Source of the DNA: Adiantum capillus-veneris
Taxonomy: Eukaryota; Streptophyta; Polypodiopsida; Polypodiales; Pteridaceae
Reading direction: 5' to 3'
NCBI GenBank assembly: GCA_014529385.2
Contig: CM043966.1
Coordinates: 41,541,537 to 41,605,536, forward strand
DNA length: 64,000 bases
Positions within the stretch are counted from its first letter, which is position 1, and each line of letters starts with the position of its first letter. Below, in pieces: positions 44,378 to 54,995 of the stretch. A program made the translations under genes and the position numbers. The notes under the pieces were generated by a model. The model did not search any database. It was not told the DNA's origin and worked only from the letters and a program-made list of their open reading frames with translations.

Positions 44378-46177
44378 TGCAATTTACCACAAATCCAACC
44401 ACTCACCTGGAAAAGGACCAGTCTCCGCACAACTTCTTGCTTTGCTGCTGAATATACCTGTACACAAGCGTTTAATTTTGGCAATCGAATCAAAGTATTT
44501 AACTGCTAGAGGTTATCTTAGTAATGATTGGTATAACTGGAGAGTTAATCTCAACCACTACTATATTTTATACACTACTGATGTTCTGGATTAGGTCTAC
44601 TAATCTGGAACTATACTTCCCTCGGATGTTGCTCAATTTATGTGAAAAAGTCTGAATTCGGTCTTTGCTCCGTCAAATGGAAAAACAAGGTCTAAATTCA
44701 CTTCTGAAAGAAGTTTTGGAACCCTTAAGCCAAATGGAATCTCAGTGTCTAAGCCCAGTCAGATTTTCTCTTCAGTAGGCTCCAATAGACATTCTACGCA
44801 TAGGATGTCTCCTGCATTGTTTTGCCTAGATTTTTGCACTATGGATTCCCCTTGATGTGTTGAGTCCACACCTGTTTTTACTTTTTGATTTAGACGCCTA
44901 TAAGCTGGTCAATGGATCAGAAATCTGTTCCGACAGCCTGTTGCTGATCTTGATCATTCTAATCAACTCCAATTTGGACCAAAATTGACTAGGGGGCTTG
45001 CCTGAGGCTATACGACACCTTGCTATGCCCACTGTCAGTATCTGGCTTTAATTTCTTGCTTTAGACATCCTACGCGTAGGATGTCTTTTTCGCCAGAATG
45101 GCTTCAAATTCAAAACACGGGCTCATGTTGAGTTGTTGATCACTTTGGTATGCTCAAATCTGGATTTGGAGTGTAAAATCACACTGAAGACATCCTACGC
45201 GTAGGATGTCTTTTTGGCCTGTTTGACCCCAGACTTGACCCACAGCTTCCCCTTGATGTCAGCAACCCAGTGGTATGCTTAGATTTTGGTTTGGATTTCA
45301 AAAGTCCCCAATTTTAGCTGTTCTTGCCTTTTTCAGTCAAAAGTGCTAAAGTCCGCTTTGAACCCAAATTTTCTCATCCAAATGAGGTGAAACCCCTCTC
45401 AGTCACTCAATATATCATGCAAATCATGCTCATACAGCCATCATATGGTTTTGGTCTTAAAATAATGCTTTGGCACAATTTGGGTAGGATGTCTGGCAAT
45501 TTCGGTCTATCTGGCCTTATCCTCTCAAGATATGGTCAAATTTCCACTTTTCAGTTGAAAATAGGGTAAACCCCACCTTCTGAACACACTGGTTAACTCA
45601 AAATCCCAAAATTCGCACCAGATTAGCCTGTAGACATCCTACTCGTAGGATGTCTCCTAGCTTGAAATTAAAAAAAAAATTCTGACAGAAATGCTCCTGA
45701 TGTTCTGCAGCTCTATCAGAAACACTCACAGTAACTTTTGGACTTCACTTCAACTTTCAAACACACTTTTGCGTCTTTTACAAACTTGTGATGAATTTAC
45801 CAAGCAAGTATACATTCATGAAGAGCTCTAGATCCTGAATCATGATGTCCCACTTACTCTACTCCTACTCATCATATGAAATGGTGATAATGGTGTTTTG
45901 GTTGCTTTCTGGCCTCTCCGGACTCTCAAGCTCTCCTCTCACCGCTTCTACCACTCCAACTCCTACTCAAGAACTCAACTAATACCTAAAACTATCTTAG
46001 TCTACCGAAATCTACCTAAGTTGAAGGATCTAGGCCAGACACATGCTTCCTAGACTCCCTCTAAGACCTAGAGAGTCCTCTACCCTCTGGTCCTATCTAA
46101 ATGTAAAACGAGACACTTGGCAAGCCAAAAATCCCTATCCTCAAGGAATAGTCTCGGTCACCTACCTAAGGTTTTCG
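44378..46177 (-). promoter_or_regulatory. Element B leader with palindrome array
   Basis: Palindromes of AGACATCCTACG and its complement lie at 44,787-44,810, 45,063-45,086, 45,188-45,211 and 45,632-45,655, with a half-site at about 45,485-45,494. Intervals are 276, 125, about 283 and about 161 bp; the last and the 125-bp one sum to 286, as if one unit had been divided. The surrounding sequence is much more diverged between units than the palindromes. The leader spans 1.8 kb from primer site to gag ATG and has no ORF of note. Confidence 0.75.
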
Positions 46178-46195
46178 TCCGCGGCAGCGGCGCCA
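46178..46195 (-). other. Element B primer binding site (tRNA-Asp type)
   Basis: The minus strand reads TGGCGCCGCTGCCGCGGA, two bases after the LTR end CCAACA. It matches the 3' end of plant tRNA-Asp except for a few positions. The same primer class is used by element C. Confidence 0.8.
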
Positions 46196-46196
46196 A

Positions 46197-47102
46197 TGTT
46201 GGACGGCTACGCCGCGACGGACGTCAGCACAGCGAGAACTCACCTAACAAGATTTGTCAACTAAGGACGAAGCTCAACCCGCAGGCATGTGGAAGCAAGT
46301 ATAAGGTGTCAACCTACACTCGACCGACTCCTAACTAATTCCTACAGACGTCTCTACCCAATGTCTAAGTCACAGCCTTCAAGAATGCATAAGGGGAAAC
46401 TTCCTACAACGCTTTCTAGAGCCGAACACCCATCAAACAATATTGAAACACCACAGAACTTGAAGGAGACCCTACTAACACCAATAGGTCGCTCTCCCTA
46501 AGGTCTATGAACCAAAATCCCAACCCAAAATACACGGTGCAAAATCACGTAGGATGTCTGGCCGAAATTTGTAGGTCTTTGTTTCTGAAATCTAAAGTGC
46601 CTAATGTGTAGCTCTACTCAATGTGAACGTGTGGATATGATGCAATGAAAAATCGGACAACGTATGCTCACCAAATCACCAGATGAAGCTCGTAGAAGGA
46701 GCTCGCAAAACCGGATCGTACACGCGCAATGTAGGTATCGGCACGTAGCTCTCGTCGGGGGCAACACGATGCACTTCTCCGCACTCGATTCCGACCACCA
46801 GTGCACATGTAGCGTCAAGATGAAGCGCACACTCTCTCTCATACACAGTACGCTCACTCACAGACTTCAAAACTTCTTTTTAAAAGTGACAAAAGGTTTT
46901 TTATTCAGGTCAAAAAGTGGTATATATACCTTACAATTCTCAAACCCTAAAGTTCCAAATTAACCAACTACTCAATCTAACTACCAAAACTGGGATACAA
47001 TCTGGAAGCTCCTATGTCGAGTTTTCTCAATAAATGAATAATTACAAAAAATGATAATTTGCTGAGAAGTCTGTTTCCGTAGGGTGTGTCCAGCTTCTAA
47101 CA
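46197..47102 (-). repeat. Element B 5' LTR (906 bp)
   Basis: In plus orientation it begins TGTTGGACGGC beside the primer site and ends CTTCTAACA, so the LTR has TGTTAG...CCAACA ends on its own strand. It contains a half-palindrome (CGTAGGATGTCT, about 46,547-46,558) like those in the leader. GGTATATATACC near 46,919 is a possible TATA region. It aligns with the LTRs at 7,041-7,970 and 60,450-61,248. Confidence 0.85.
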
Positions 47103-48189
47103 GGATGCAAGGCAAGGTGATTGAAGTGTGTCCCTTATACAGGCAGAGGATTCACTTGCTGTGTCAGATTCTAAACACCTTGGCTCAGGTGGTGAATACT
47201 TTTCTTCATCCGGACCTGTGAACGGTTGGGGTGTTTGTGTGGCTATAGAAAGCCATGTTATGTCGTGTAAATATCTTTTTCTCTCTTTAACTATTGGTCG
47301 GTGCCTTCAACTATCAATGCCAGCTCGTCTTGGGTAAAAGTGATACAACTCTCCCTAATATCATGGGTGGCAAAAATTGTCTCCTTTGACAAAAAGTCTA
47401 CTGGGCGTTGTTGCACAAAATGAACATATAGCATTTTTGTAAAATATAATGCACAACCTGCATTGTACAGTGGATGGCCATAAACTTCCAAGTAGATTCT
47501 CTCAGTGTTTTCTTTCATTGCTTTGTGGAGGCACTTTGATACCTTCCACCATCTTTTTTTATCTCCGTATCCTCACATGGCCATATTGTTCTAATCATGT
47601 CCTTGGTCACTTCTTTATTGATCTGTTTCCATTCCATGTGGTTTGGATTTGCCCATTTTGAAATTTGTCGAGTAGTGCACGTTGCTTGTTGTGCCTACAT
47701 ACCGTTTGCTAGAGATTTCATGCACTGAGATGCATTAACAACCGCTTGTTATTGATCATCAGGATTGATCATCAGGCACTGATTGGGTACCACAAACTTG
47801 TTCTTCATCGGTCATTTTATCTTAGAGCTGCAATGGACAAATAGACAAATATTCAATATCATTCACAAAAATATATCCTCATGATTCAACAGTCTCATAG
47901 ATACACAAAGTAGATCCGTCTCTTCCAGTACATAATACGTCATAGGTGGACTAAATTAGATCACAATTGATGCGAGTAAACAAAATCACAACTGAGGGAA
48001 CCAATTGAACCATAAGATAGATTCAAAATACCCCTGACAACAAGACAAATTTGAAATGACTAAAGATAATTGATCCGATAGTATATGCATTATTTACACT
48101 CATTGGAAAGATATTATCAGTGAATTTCCCTTGATGATGAATTATAAGGGTATTATTAGGTAATTTTGCAAAAAATCACACGTTAACAT
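47103..48189. other. Unassigned segment between B's 5' LTR and element C
   Basis: About 1.1 kb without a recognised element. On the minus strand two adjacent open stretches (about 47,690-47,520 and 47,518-47,291), joined by a frame change, look coding in composition: ISKWANPNHMEWKQ with IRTIWPCED, then ERIYLEVYGHPLYNAGCAL with FVQQRPVDFLSKE. I do not recognise them. The right half (47,700-48,189) is AT-rich and shows nothing. It does not resemble C's 5' LTR, so C's 3' LTR is not here. It may be the end of another X-like ORF or host sequence. Confidence 0.45.
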
Positions 48190-48221
48190 GGAACTTTTTC
48201 CTCCCTCTTTAAACATTGCCC

Positions 48222-49008
48222 TTAATTACTTAGTACTTGGTGCCCTTCCACCCCTCCTAGGTGGCGCACTCCAGGACGACTGCATGCATGGGTTGAACAA
48301 TTGTGTCTATGCATAGCCATGATTGGCTCTACCATGATATGAAGATCAATGCAATTCAAACCCATATGTTGTGCAAGAGCTGGGTCTTGAGTAATTGACT
48401 CAAGGGTTTCCGATGTCGAGGTTTGCTGCTGATGTCTTCCAAAGAGAAAATCTTGTAGCTTTTGTGCTCTCTGTTTGATTGTACCATCAGGGTGTTTTAG
48501 CACGCCGATTGCTTGAGCTACTGGTAGCACTTTAGACTGTTGACGAGATTTTTCTCTCCATTGGTAATTCATTCGGCTTGGTGCTACATGGTGTGGTGGA
48601 GTCTGTTCAGACTTAACTTGCCGCTGCTTGATTGGTTTCACGGTTTGTGGAGAAGATAAGTGCTCCTTTTTCTTTCAAACCCTTTTCATGTTAGGTTCCT
48701 TGCTCGGAGATACTCGATTCTCTGTTCGAATCCATGGAAGCTTCTTTTGTTTCTTTGGTGAATTTTTAGGCACCCAGATCTGAATTGGTTTATCCTTAAG
48801 CTGTGCTTTTGGTACCCAGATTTACCTGACTCCTTGCATGCTACATGTAGCATTTGATTGTCAAGGAGATGGAGAAGATTGTCTTCGTAGATTGGTCTGT
48901 TGATTGCTTCTTTTCCATTCTTCCTTGCTTGGTGCAATTGGAACAATGAGTTGCCCACCTTTAGGTGATAGCTTTAGTTGATTCGTAGCCCAATCTGGTA
49001 TTGCTTTC
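48222..49008 (-). pseudogene. Element C C-terminal tail with IWVPK motifs
   Basis: Continues past PR2 through stops. IWVPKAQLKD and IWVPKNSPKK are spaced 16 residues apart near 48,830-48,770, then LPWIRTENR, a frame change near 48,690, and an open stretch 48,641-48,222 with MNYQWREKSRQQSK, TIKQRAQKLQDFL, GRHQQQTS and a His/Cys-rich end. The A tail has the same order (IWIPK repeats, YKW, TIKQR, LQ..L, QQQT). The region is basic and Gln-rich. The ~260-codon extension after PR2 is a family trait of unknown function. Confidence 0.65.
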
Positions 49009-49511
49009 TATGTACGCATCCACGGAATTCCAAGAATCATCGTCTCATTCATGTGTTCATCTCGCAAGCATACAAAATGATGCGGACATAAATATCCATG
49101 TACTACCACGTTCTAGTTGACTACTCCCAATGTTGGAGTTGGATTCTTGTTGCATCTTTTGATTGTCGCTATTCTTGCTTTCAATGCTTGACTTTGATTT
49201 GTTTCCTTCTTGCATGTGGAATAACTAACTGCATTCACTCTAGTTCGTGTGTCTACCAAAGCATTGGTGCTATGATTGTTGAGTTGTACTTTGATGCGTA
49301 GATCCATTCCATCTAACCAGTCGTCATCTGTCGAAACTGCGTCTTTAGGTAATTCCCATTGTTGATCATCTATTTCCAAAGTGTTGATGGGAATCGGTAT
49401 CTGTTGATTCTTGAGAGCAGCTTTACGCTTGAGTACCCGAAGTCTGGCTTCCTCTTGGACTTCATCAATAACTTGTTGTTGTTTGATCTTCCTTTGTTTG
49501 GCTCCATGCAT
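49009..49511 (-). pseudogene. Element C second retropepsin-like domain (PR2), catalytic box changed
   Basis: Starts after a Lys/Gln-rich helix (RKIKQQQVIDEVQEE). NALVDTRTRVNAVSY stands where A and B have LLDSGAQANLIS: the Asp codon (49,251-49,253) and Thr remain, but Gly-Ala are replaced by Arg-Thr, so this copy could not be an active protease. The second half includes GYLCPHHFVCLRDE and MILGIPWM near 49,030, the counterpart of A's MLLGQPW. A stop splits it near 49,110. Both halves and the position after integrase are conserved across diverged elements, which supports PR2 being ancestral. Confidence 0.7.
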
Positions 49512-49544
49512 TCTCTATAGCAGTTGATTGGTTAGTGGCAAATT

Positions 49545-50410
49545 TTATTTCTTTAAACGACATCCACTAATCCAATTAGCCATTGGTTCACCATCTAGGG
49601 TGGACAATTTTACTTCTCCACTTGGAGATACATCTTTAATGATAAATGGTCCGTTTCCTTTTTTCTTAAACTTGGGAATGTGTTGCTTAAGGGAATAGAC
49701 TAGAACTAAGTCCCCTTTCTTGAAAATTTTTGTGATTAAGTGGAAATCAAAAAACTGTTTTTGTTTCCACTTTTGTGCATAGATATAAGCTACAACCGTT
49801 AGCCTTTGCTCGTCCAGATTTTCCAACTCTTGAAGTCTTTCTGACAATTCATGTCTAGTCCACTAAAGATTCTCTGCTATCCTTCATGTCAGCAATAGAA
49901 ATTCTATTGGTAGTATGGCATCAAGACCATAAACAAGGTTAAAGGGCGTAGCATTTAGAGCTGTTTTGAATAAAACTCGATAAGCCCATAGAGCAGCATG
50001 GAGATTCATTTCCCAGTCTGTCCTTCCTGAACTAACCACTTTGGTCAGTACCGAGCTAAGAATTTTATTCGTATGCTTAGCTTGTCCGTTTGCTTGTGGG
50101 TGATAGGGAGCTGATTTGTTATGGATGACCATAAACTCATTAAGCAAATACTCTATTACCTCATTGAGGAAATGAGTTCCCTGATCACTGACAATCTCTA
50201 TTGGCAAGCCATATCTCATGAATACATACTCATATAAGAATGCAGTAGTGGTTTTGGAATCATTCTTTTGAGTCGCTTTAGCCTCGGCCCACTTGGTCAA
50301 ATAATCCGTAGCTACAATGATATATTGAGCTTGGGTTCTATAAGCATGTGGCTGTATTGGTCCAACAAAATCTATACCCCATTTTGCAAAGGCTCTAGCC
50401 CCCATCATTG
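49545..50410 (-). pseudogene. Element C integrase core and C-terminal domain
   Basis: The core is open from 50,633 to 49,884: KWGIDFVGPIQPHAYRTQAQ, IIVATDYLTKWAEAKATQK, IEIVSDQGTHF and ANGQAKHTNK. The third catalytic residue is Lys (codon 50,076-50,078) instead of Glu. The C-terminus at 49,847-49,545 has FKKGDLVLVYSLKQHIPKF, NGPFIIKD and ANWISGCRLKK. It is the most open integrase of the window, with no frameshift through the core, but catalytically dead from the E-to-K change. Confidence 0.85.
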
Positions 50411-50960
50411 GTTTTAAGGGCATGCTATCTACTCGTGTTGGCATTTTTGCTCGTTGACAAGCATCACACCTTCGAACATATTCTTTGGCATCTGCAAAAA
50501 GTATTGGCCACCATATGCCTGCCATCAAGATTGCCCTTGCGGTGGTCTTGCTAGAAAAGTGACCTCGAGTTAATCCAGCATGTGCTTGTTCTATAATTGG
50601 AATGTACTCGTTTTCATTTACACAAAGATGCAAATGTTGATCTTTACCTCTCCGATACCATTGGTTCCCAATAAGAGCATAGTATCTTGCTTCAGTTTCA
50701 ATTGATCTTTGATGTCATTTATTCATATCCTCAGGAAATGTTCGACTCGATAAGTAAGTAACCAGATAATTAATCAACTTAGAAATACGTGACATTTGAA
50801 ACAATGTTACATGAGGAATGGGTGGTTGTTTTTGACATTGAGGGCAATCTTTTACAAAAGATCTAACATCTCTCCTCATAGTCGGCCAAAATACTCCAAG
50901 TCTCAAGATTCGTTGCATAGTTTAGTCTTCCGCATAGTGAAGTCCTACTATGGTAACATG
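50411..50960 (-). pseudogene. Element C tandem H2C2 zinc-binding modules
   Basis: First module: SQAHVTIVGLHYAED, a stop near 50,922, then ILRLGVFWPTMRRDVRSFVK and CPQCQKQPP (50,918-50,800). Spacer: LVTYLSSRTFPEDMNK and a stop, then LIGNQWYRRGKDQHLHLC. Second module (50,633-50,440): EQAHAGLTRGHFSSKTTA, GIWWPILFADAKEYVRRCDACQRAK. Both have H-x(5-8)-H and C-x2-C. The same paired arrangement in A, B and C shows that the duplication precedes their divergence. Confidence 0.75.
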
Positions 50961-52640
50961 TGCTTGACTTAGGTATTGTTCCTTTTCTTCAGGGTTAATG
51001 CATAAAAGCAATATCCCGTCCCGATTTCTTTTATACAGCCTTCTAGCTAGTAATTGATACATAGCCGATTGCTCGATTAAACAAATTGTGATAGGAAGTG
51101 GTATTTGTGAATCCACTTGAGCTGTTATCATCAATGACACAATGTTTTCCGACCATCTAGGTATCATTTCCATGGAGAACAAATAGACATCTGGTAGATC
51201 ATCGTCTACACCTTTAGGTAATTCCCCTGAAACAATCCTTGACAAATGATCTTCTCTTTGATGTGTAGTGCCTTTTTTTACAACCACAGTGAAATCAAAT
51301 TCGAGAAGAATGATGAACCATCTCACTATTCTCCTTGTGCTGCATGGCTTGTTGACCAGATATAACAAAGCTTGGTGGTCCACAAAGAACACAAACTTGT
51401 TGGCTAATAGGTAATGTCTATACTTTTTAACGGCATAGATCACTCCTAGTCCTTCTCTTTCGGTGGTGGTGTAATTATTTTCTGCCACGTTCAATTGTCG
51501 GCTAGCATAAGAAATAGAAAAGTCAATTTTCCCATCTCCTGGTTGGGCTAGTATACAACCAATAGCAAAGTTTGAAGCATCTACATGTACGAGAAATACC
51601 TTATCCCAATCTGGTGCTTTCAATATTGGAACTAAGGTGAGAGCTTACTTAAGCTTCATAAAGGATTCTTCACGTGCCTTGGTTCATTCAAAGTGCGTAA
51701 TCAAGCTATACATGGGTTTTGCAATTATAGTATACATGTAGATGAACCGTCAGTATTATCCACAATGTCCCATGAAGGCTTGTACCCCCTTGACTTTTGT
51801 TGGTCTGGGTAGATCAGCAATGACATGAATCTTTTCAATATCATTAGCTATGCCATTTTTAGACATTAAATTTCTAAGAATTTTCCCTTATCTTCCCATG
51901 AATGTGCACTTTTCAAGATTTAAGCAAATCCTATAAAGTCTACATTTCTCAAATACCTTGTTGAGGTGTTCAAAATGATCAGCCCGGATTGACAAATGTA
52001 CGCATAGATCATCCATGTATACTTCTAAGAATTTCCAAAGATACTCTTTGAAAGCATGGCTCATCAATCTCTGAAATGTGGCTGGAGCATTAGTTAACCG
52101 AAACGGCATAACCCGATAGGCAAATATACCCCATTCTGTTGCAAAAGCAGTTTTATGCTGATCTTTTGGGTCAACCAAAAGTTGATTGTATCCCGAAAAG
52201 CCGTCTAAGAAGTTGTAAGCTTCTTTTCATGCCACTCGTTCTAAAACATTTTCAGTTATCGGAAGAGGAAAGTTGTCTCCAATGGTAGCTGCATTCACCT
52301 TTTTGAGATTAACACACACTCGTAATTTCCCATTCTTCTTAGGTACTACCACAATTGGAGACACCCAATCTGTGTGTTCAATTTCGTAAATGAATTTAGC
52401 TTCCTTTAGTTTTTCAATCTCTTCTTTGATCTTCCTGGAAAATGTTTCGTTATAAGTGTATGGTCTCTGTCCACTTGGTTTCGCATCATCTCTCATGGGT
52501 ATAGTATGTTGATAGATTTTTGGATCAACACCCTTGAGATCCTTGTAAGACCAAGCAAAGATATCTCAGTATTCCTTTAACAAGCTCAACAAAAGCTTTT
52601 CTTCTTCTTCTGTTAGGTCATTCGCAATGTAAGTAGGTCT
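50961..52640 (-). pseudogene. Element C reverse transcriptase and RNase H
   Basis: RT from about 52,610 (LLKEY), GQRPYTYNETFSRK and SPIVVVPKKNGKLRVCV (52,496-52,227), a TGA near 52,228, FLDGFSGYNQ, TNAPATFQRLM and EVYMDDLCVHL (about 52,000), then several stops near 51,890, 51,770, 51,690 and 51,650. RNase H is open at 51,623-50,922: FLVHVDASNFAIGCILAQPG, NYTTTEREGLGVIYAVKKYR, FFVDHQALLYLVNKP and REDHLSRI. All belong to one frame, so the original reading frame is preserved and only nonsense changes break RT. Confidence 0.9.
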
Positions 52641-53439
52641 AGGCTCTTCTCCTTGTTCAGCCAAGTCTACCCTTTTAGCGTTTCCAGGCCCTTCGTAAGA
52701 TTTGCCTTGTTTTCGTAGTTCCGTAAAACAGGTTGTTCAATTATGATTTTCCGATCTTGGAGAGTATACTTTTTGTAATGGGATGGAACATGCATTACAT
52801 CATTACCATCCTCTTCCGTGGTTTCCATTTCGGTTGTGTATATCTCCTTTAGAGCTTTTTCCAACTCTTGATATTTCTTTTTTCGCTCGACTCTGGTCAT
52901 AAGTGGTTTCTTATTCTGTGATTTTTCTTGAGTACCCTTCCTTGTTTTTCTCGATGTGTGAGACATTTTTTAATTTTTGTTTGAAGGATATCTGTCAGTT
53001 ATTTTGTCCTTGACACAATAATTAGCATCTATCTGCATCAAGAATTGTGTTTTACTGGAGACTGATGGCATAGGTCGTGTTTTCACGATATTGGTGTCTC
53101 TCTTTTGTCTATACCATTTTTGTCTTCTTGATTTCTGGTTTGGAAAGTCAAAAAACTTTTCCTCCCCTCCCTTAAGAGTAACTGAGCTCTCGTATGCTCT
53201 TTTTCTGACCCCGAATCTTCTGAGGTAGCTGAGTGTTTACCTAACTCATCAGTTGCATCGTAATAGAGGTTAGAAAAGACTTGTTGAGCTTTCATCAAGT
53301 CCTTGGTTTCCTCATCTTTGTTTTCAATGTTGAGGACTGACATCATTTGGATGGGAATTATGTCGTAGCCATCCTCATTGCAAAATTGAGTAGGCATAGA
53401 CGTATTAACACATACATTAATTGTCACTAAAATTTGAGT
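52641..53439 (-). pseudogene. Element C linker between first protease and RT
   Basis: Two main stretches, 53,427-53,083 and 52,966-52,667, in different frames. The first is acidic (NIENKDEETKDLMKAQQ, SATSEDSGSEKEHTRAQ), the second basic (KTRKGTQEKSQNKKP, RVERKKKYQELEKALKEIY). It ends just before RT with VPSHYKKYTLQDRKIII, conserved in A and B. It corresponds to A 18,601-19,529. No enzyme motif is present. Confidence 0.6.
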
Positions 53440-54080
53440 TCACTCGAATGGTTCAAATAAATTCTCTGGAAAGGGTTCAGGTATGTACGCTTCGTATGTA
53501 CAGTCCCTTTCTAGGATACATTCCTCTCGTCTTAAGCTTCCATTTTTTGAAGCTCCGCACATCCAAATAGGAGTGTCTTTGTTTAACCAGGATGGAAGTT
53601 TAGTTTCAGCCGAAGAAACTGAATCAAACTCTTGGATGGGTGTTTTTAAGACATCTCTATAAGTATGATCTTTTAGATTGACTCTTGTTATAGATCCCAC
53701 CTGCTTCAAGTATAGATAGTTGTTTCCCCAATCTTGGATAAGTTGTACCTGTCACATGAAAGATCTTCCCAATATGATTTCATAGTTTAGTTTTTTCCCA
53801 AAGTCTACTATGGCAAAAGTGTGTTGATATTCTATCCCACAGGAATTGACTATCACTTTTTCAAGTAGCTGTACCTGTCACATGACTAGTGGTCTCTCAA
53901 TGTGTCCATCAGCCAACTGCAATTTCATTCGCGTTTGTCTAATGGCTGGCTGTCCCCAGGATTCCCATACTGCTTTTAGTGGCTATAGCTATGTCAGCTC
54001 CACTATCCAGTATTGCCATGGTTTCAATGTCATTATATTTCACTGGGAGGGTGGTTCCCCTTCATAATATTCTCCGACCT
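53440..54080 (-). pseudogene. Element C first retropepsin (PR1)
   Basis: TTLPVKYNDIETMAILDSGA carries the catalytic Asp (codon 54,005-54,007) and continues to ADIAIATK. Then come MKLQLADGHIERPL, a short inserted repeat with stops (CAAGTAGCTGTACC-type, near 53,870), and the second half EIILGRSFM near 53,770 followed by LIQDWGNNYLYLKQVG. A conserved MCGASKNGSLRREECILER follows at about 53,560. Frameshifts near 54,000 and 53,760 break it. It is the standard pre-RT protease position. Confidence 0.75.
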
Positions 54081-54995
54081 TGTTCATAGGAATTGATCGA
54101 ATCTCTTTCTTTTCCATTTCATTTTTCATTTTTCCCAAATTCTTAGAGATTAACCCCGTTATCCCCACCTTCTCTAGGGTTTTCTGTAAATCGTTCTATA
54201 AGTATGGCCAGAGTTTCAACAGTTCTCCCAAAGTAAGAGTGCATTGGATGGGTATAGACATGATTGAATGAATGTTGTTACTTCTAGGGTCTGTTTGGCT
54301 CTTTTTACTTCAGTGCTCTTGCACACGATGGATTCATATTCGTTATCTCCCAAGTAAGAAGGTAATGTTTTTAATGTCAAAGGTTTAGATATTCCTGAAG
54401 CCTCCGATCCGCAATCCCCATATAAAAATTGTAAATCCATGTTCATATCAGATGGTAGGTTATCCAACCAGACTTCCTCTATAGGAGCTGACTTTAAAGT
54501 TAGGCTCACATCATTGATCTCTCTCACCTTTTTCCATAAGTGTCATGGCCAGTCTTCCTCTACGAATGGAATTCCTTCTAAGGCATCTTCGTTGTCCGGC
54601 ACTATAAGCTCTGGTTCATTTGTTTCAAGGTGGGGTTCTGCCACCACATCGAATTTTGCTTTCGTTTCTTCTACCGCAAGCTCTTCTAATTTTGCAATAC
54701 TTTCAAGATTGGGTTTTTGTTTATCCAACATTTCTTGTGTGATTCTTACCAAATTTTGATAAGCCTCCAGGTTTGCTGCTTCCATGTCTGGAGATGGATA
54801 GTTTTTCCATTTGTTTTCCATGATTTGGCCTGCTTAAAGTCCTGCTTGGTAGGCTTCCAAGGCAGCATTAATAGGCTCAAAAATTTTATCAACCAGAATG
54901 GATCCTCTAGATTTCATGGTTGTTTCCTTGAATTCACTGCCAGTTTCTTTCAACTTGTCCTGGGCTAGAATTTTTGCTTTCTCTTCATTTTCAAC
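54081..54995 (-). pseudogene. Element C pre-protease region
   Basis: In frame with gag, through stops near 54,990, 54,836 and 54,543: KILAQDKLKETGSEFKE, EPINAALEAYQAGL, MENKWKNYPSPDMEAANLEA and SIAKLEELAVEETKAKFD, then DNLPSDMNMDLQFLYGDCGS and TLKTLPSYLGDN. The TLKTLPSY string is shared with B. It is Glu/Lys-rich and probably helical. It lies between zinc knuckles and PR1. Confidence 0.65.

Larger units (their letters stand above)
35631..47102 (-). mobile_element. Element B: Ty3/gypsy retrotransposon, 3' truncated
   Basis: Minus strand, from 5' to 3': LTR 46,197-47,102, tRNA-Asp primer site, palindrome leader, gag, PR1, RT, RNase H, two H2C2 modules, integrase, and PR2 cut off inside the domain at about 35,631. 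It is the best copy of the family for RT-RNase H and the H2C2 pair. The tRNA-Asp primer suggests kinship with the Athila/Tat branch, but the domain layout differs from the usual one. The W-P-K tail and 3' LTR are missing. Confidence 0.8.

Noticed and set aside
48193-48211. Firm call of element C's polypurine tract and 3' LTR
   Set aside because: The purine run is plausible, but the adjoining sequence shows no match to C's 5' LTR at 59,504-60,410, so only a possible tract is noted.
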